Shown here: piece after piece, positions 62,077 to 64,000 of the stretch
Layout of the letters: every line of letters begins with the position of its first letter
Position numbering within the stretch: the stretch's first letter is position 1
Translations under genes and position numbers: made by a program
NCBI GenBank assembly: GCA_964432595.1
Contig: CAYSOF010000006.1
Span: 248,001-312,000 of the forward strand
Direction of reading: 5' to 3'
Length of the DNA: 64,000 nucleotides
From: DASYLJ01 sp964432595
GTDB taxonomy: Bacteria; Desulfobacterota; Binatia; DP-6
Notes under the pieces: generated by a model
Database searches by the model: none
The model's input: the letters and a program-made list of their open reading frames with translations, nothing else
What the model was told of the DNA's origin: nothing

Positions 62077-64000
<1,924 letters not shown>

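Overview
The window is a contiguous stretch of very GC-rich (roughly 70% by eye) chromosomal DNA from a Gram-negative bacterium. The evidence for a Gram-negative envelope is apolipoprotein N-acyltransferase (lnt), an osmoregulated periplasmic glucan pair (opgG/opgH), many Sec and lipoprotein signal peptides and several periplasmic c-type cytochromes. Secreted proteins with Thr/Ser-rich linkers, Cys-rich repeats and lineage-type C-terminal domains, an EF-G of the mitochondrial-EFG1-like type, a Coq4-type protein and a carotenoid oxygenase suggest a deltaproteobacteria-like lineage such as Candidatus Binatota (Desulfobacterota_B). That placement is inference. I saw no rRNA, tRNA, CRISPR array, prophage or insertion sequence. 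Genes are dense, often overlap by 1-4 nt, and nearly every one has a long antisense shadow frame.

Layout. 1-4.5 kb: a partial secreted lipase-like multidomain protein, a secreted protein of unknown function, a GFA-type zinc protein and a D-2-hydroxyacid dehydrogenase. 4.6-9.5 kb: type III glutamine synthetase, then a glycoamylase-like lipoprotein with a sugar-type ABC ATPase. 9.6-13.0 kb: carotenoid oxygenase and divergent TetR regulator around a perfect palindrome, then a BNR-repeat protein coupled to a MoaD/ThiS-like protein ending in Gly-Gly. 13.2-17.6 kb: a small membrane protein and a 1336-aa protein with two class III cyclase domains, an AAA ATPase and a helical-repeat tail. 17.5-23.6 kb: lnt, an FAD oxidoreductase, Coq4-like, purN, a small protein and a DUF222-HNH protein. 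23.9-34.1 kb: a six-gene, tightly overlapping operon opgG-opgH-sugar-binding lipoprotein-two permeases-large secreted glycosidase. 34.2-47.1 kb: mostly single genes (hydrolases, SDR, acetyltransferase, GDT1-type cation transporter, secreted nucleosidase-like protein, pseudouridine synthase, EF-G, beta-propeller protein, Uma2-like membrane protein).

47.1-54.7 kb is the most unusual region. Two MauG/cytochrome c peroxidase-type di-haem enzymes are each next to one of two paralogous secreted proteins whose predicted mature N-terminus is histidine. A mono-haem cytochrome and a small Cys-containing secreted protein lie in the operon of one of them. An identical 18-bp, imperfectly palindromic sequence lies upstream of every di-haem and partner gene (three copies serving four genes). 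I read this as a co-regulated, duplicated secreted redox or copper system in which the di-haem enzyme may modify its partner. 54.8-61.2 kb: a probable four-gene operon for a large secreted PHP metallohydrolase, a HEAT-repeat protein, a small secreted protein and an intradiol-dioxygenase-like enzyme. 61.4 kb to the end: a thioredoxin-fold membrane-anchored protein coupled to a hybrid histidine kinase cut by the window edge.

Functional links that run across regions: the sugar importer operon has no ATPase of its own, and the only sugar-type ATPase seen is 14-18 kb away next to a glycoamylase-like lipoprotein, so the two loci may form one glucan synthesis/turnover/uptake system. A shared C-terminal domain links the partial lipase at the left edge with the beta-propeller protein at 44-45.5 kb.
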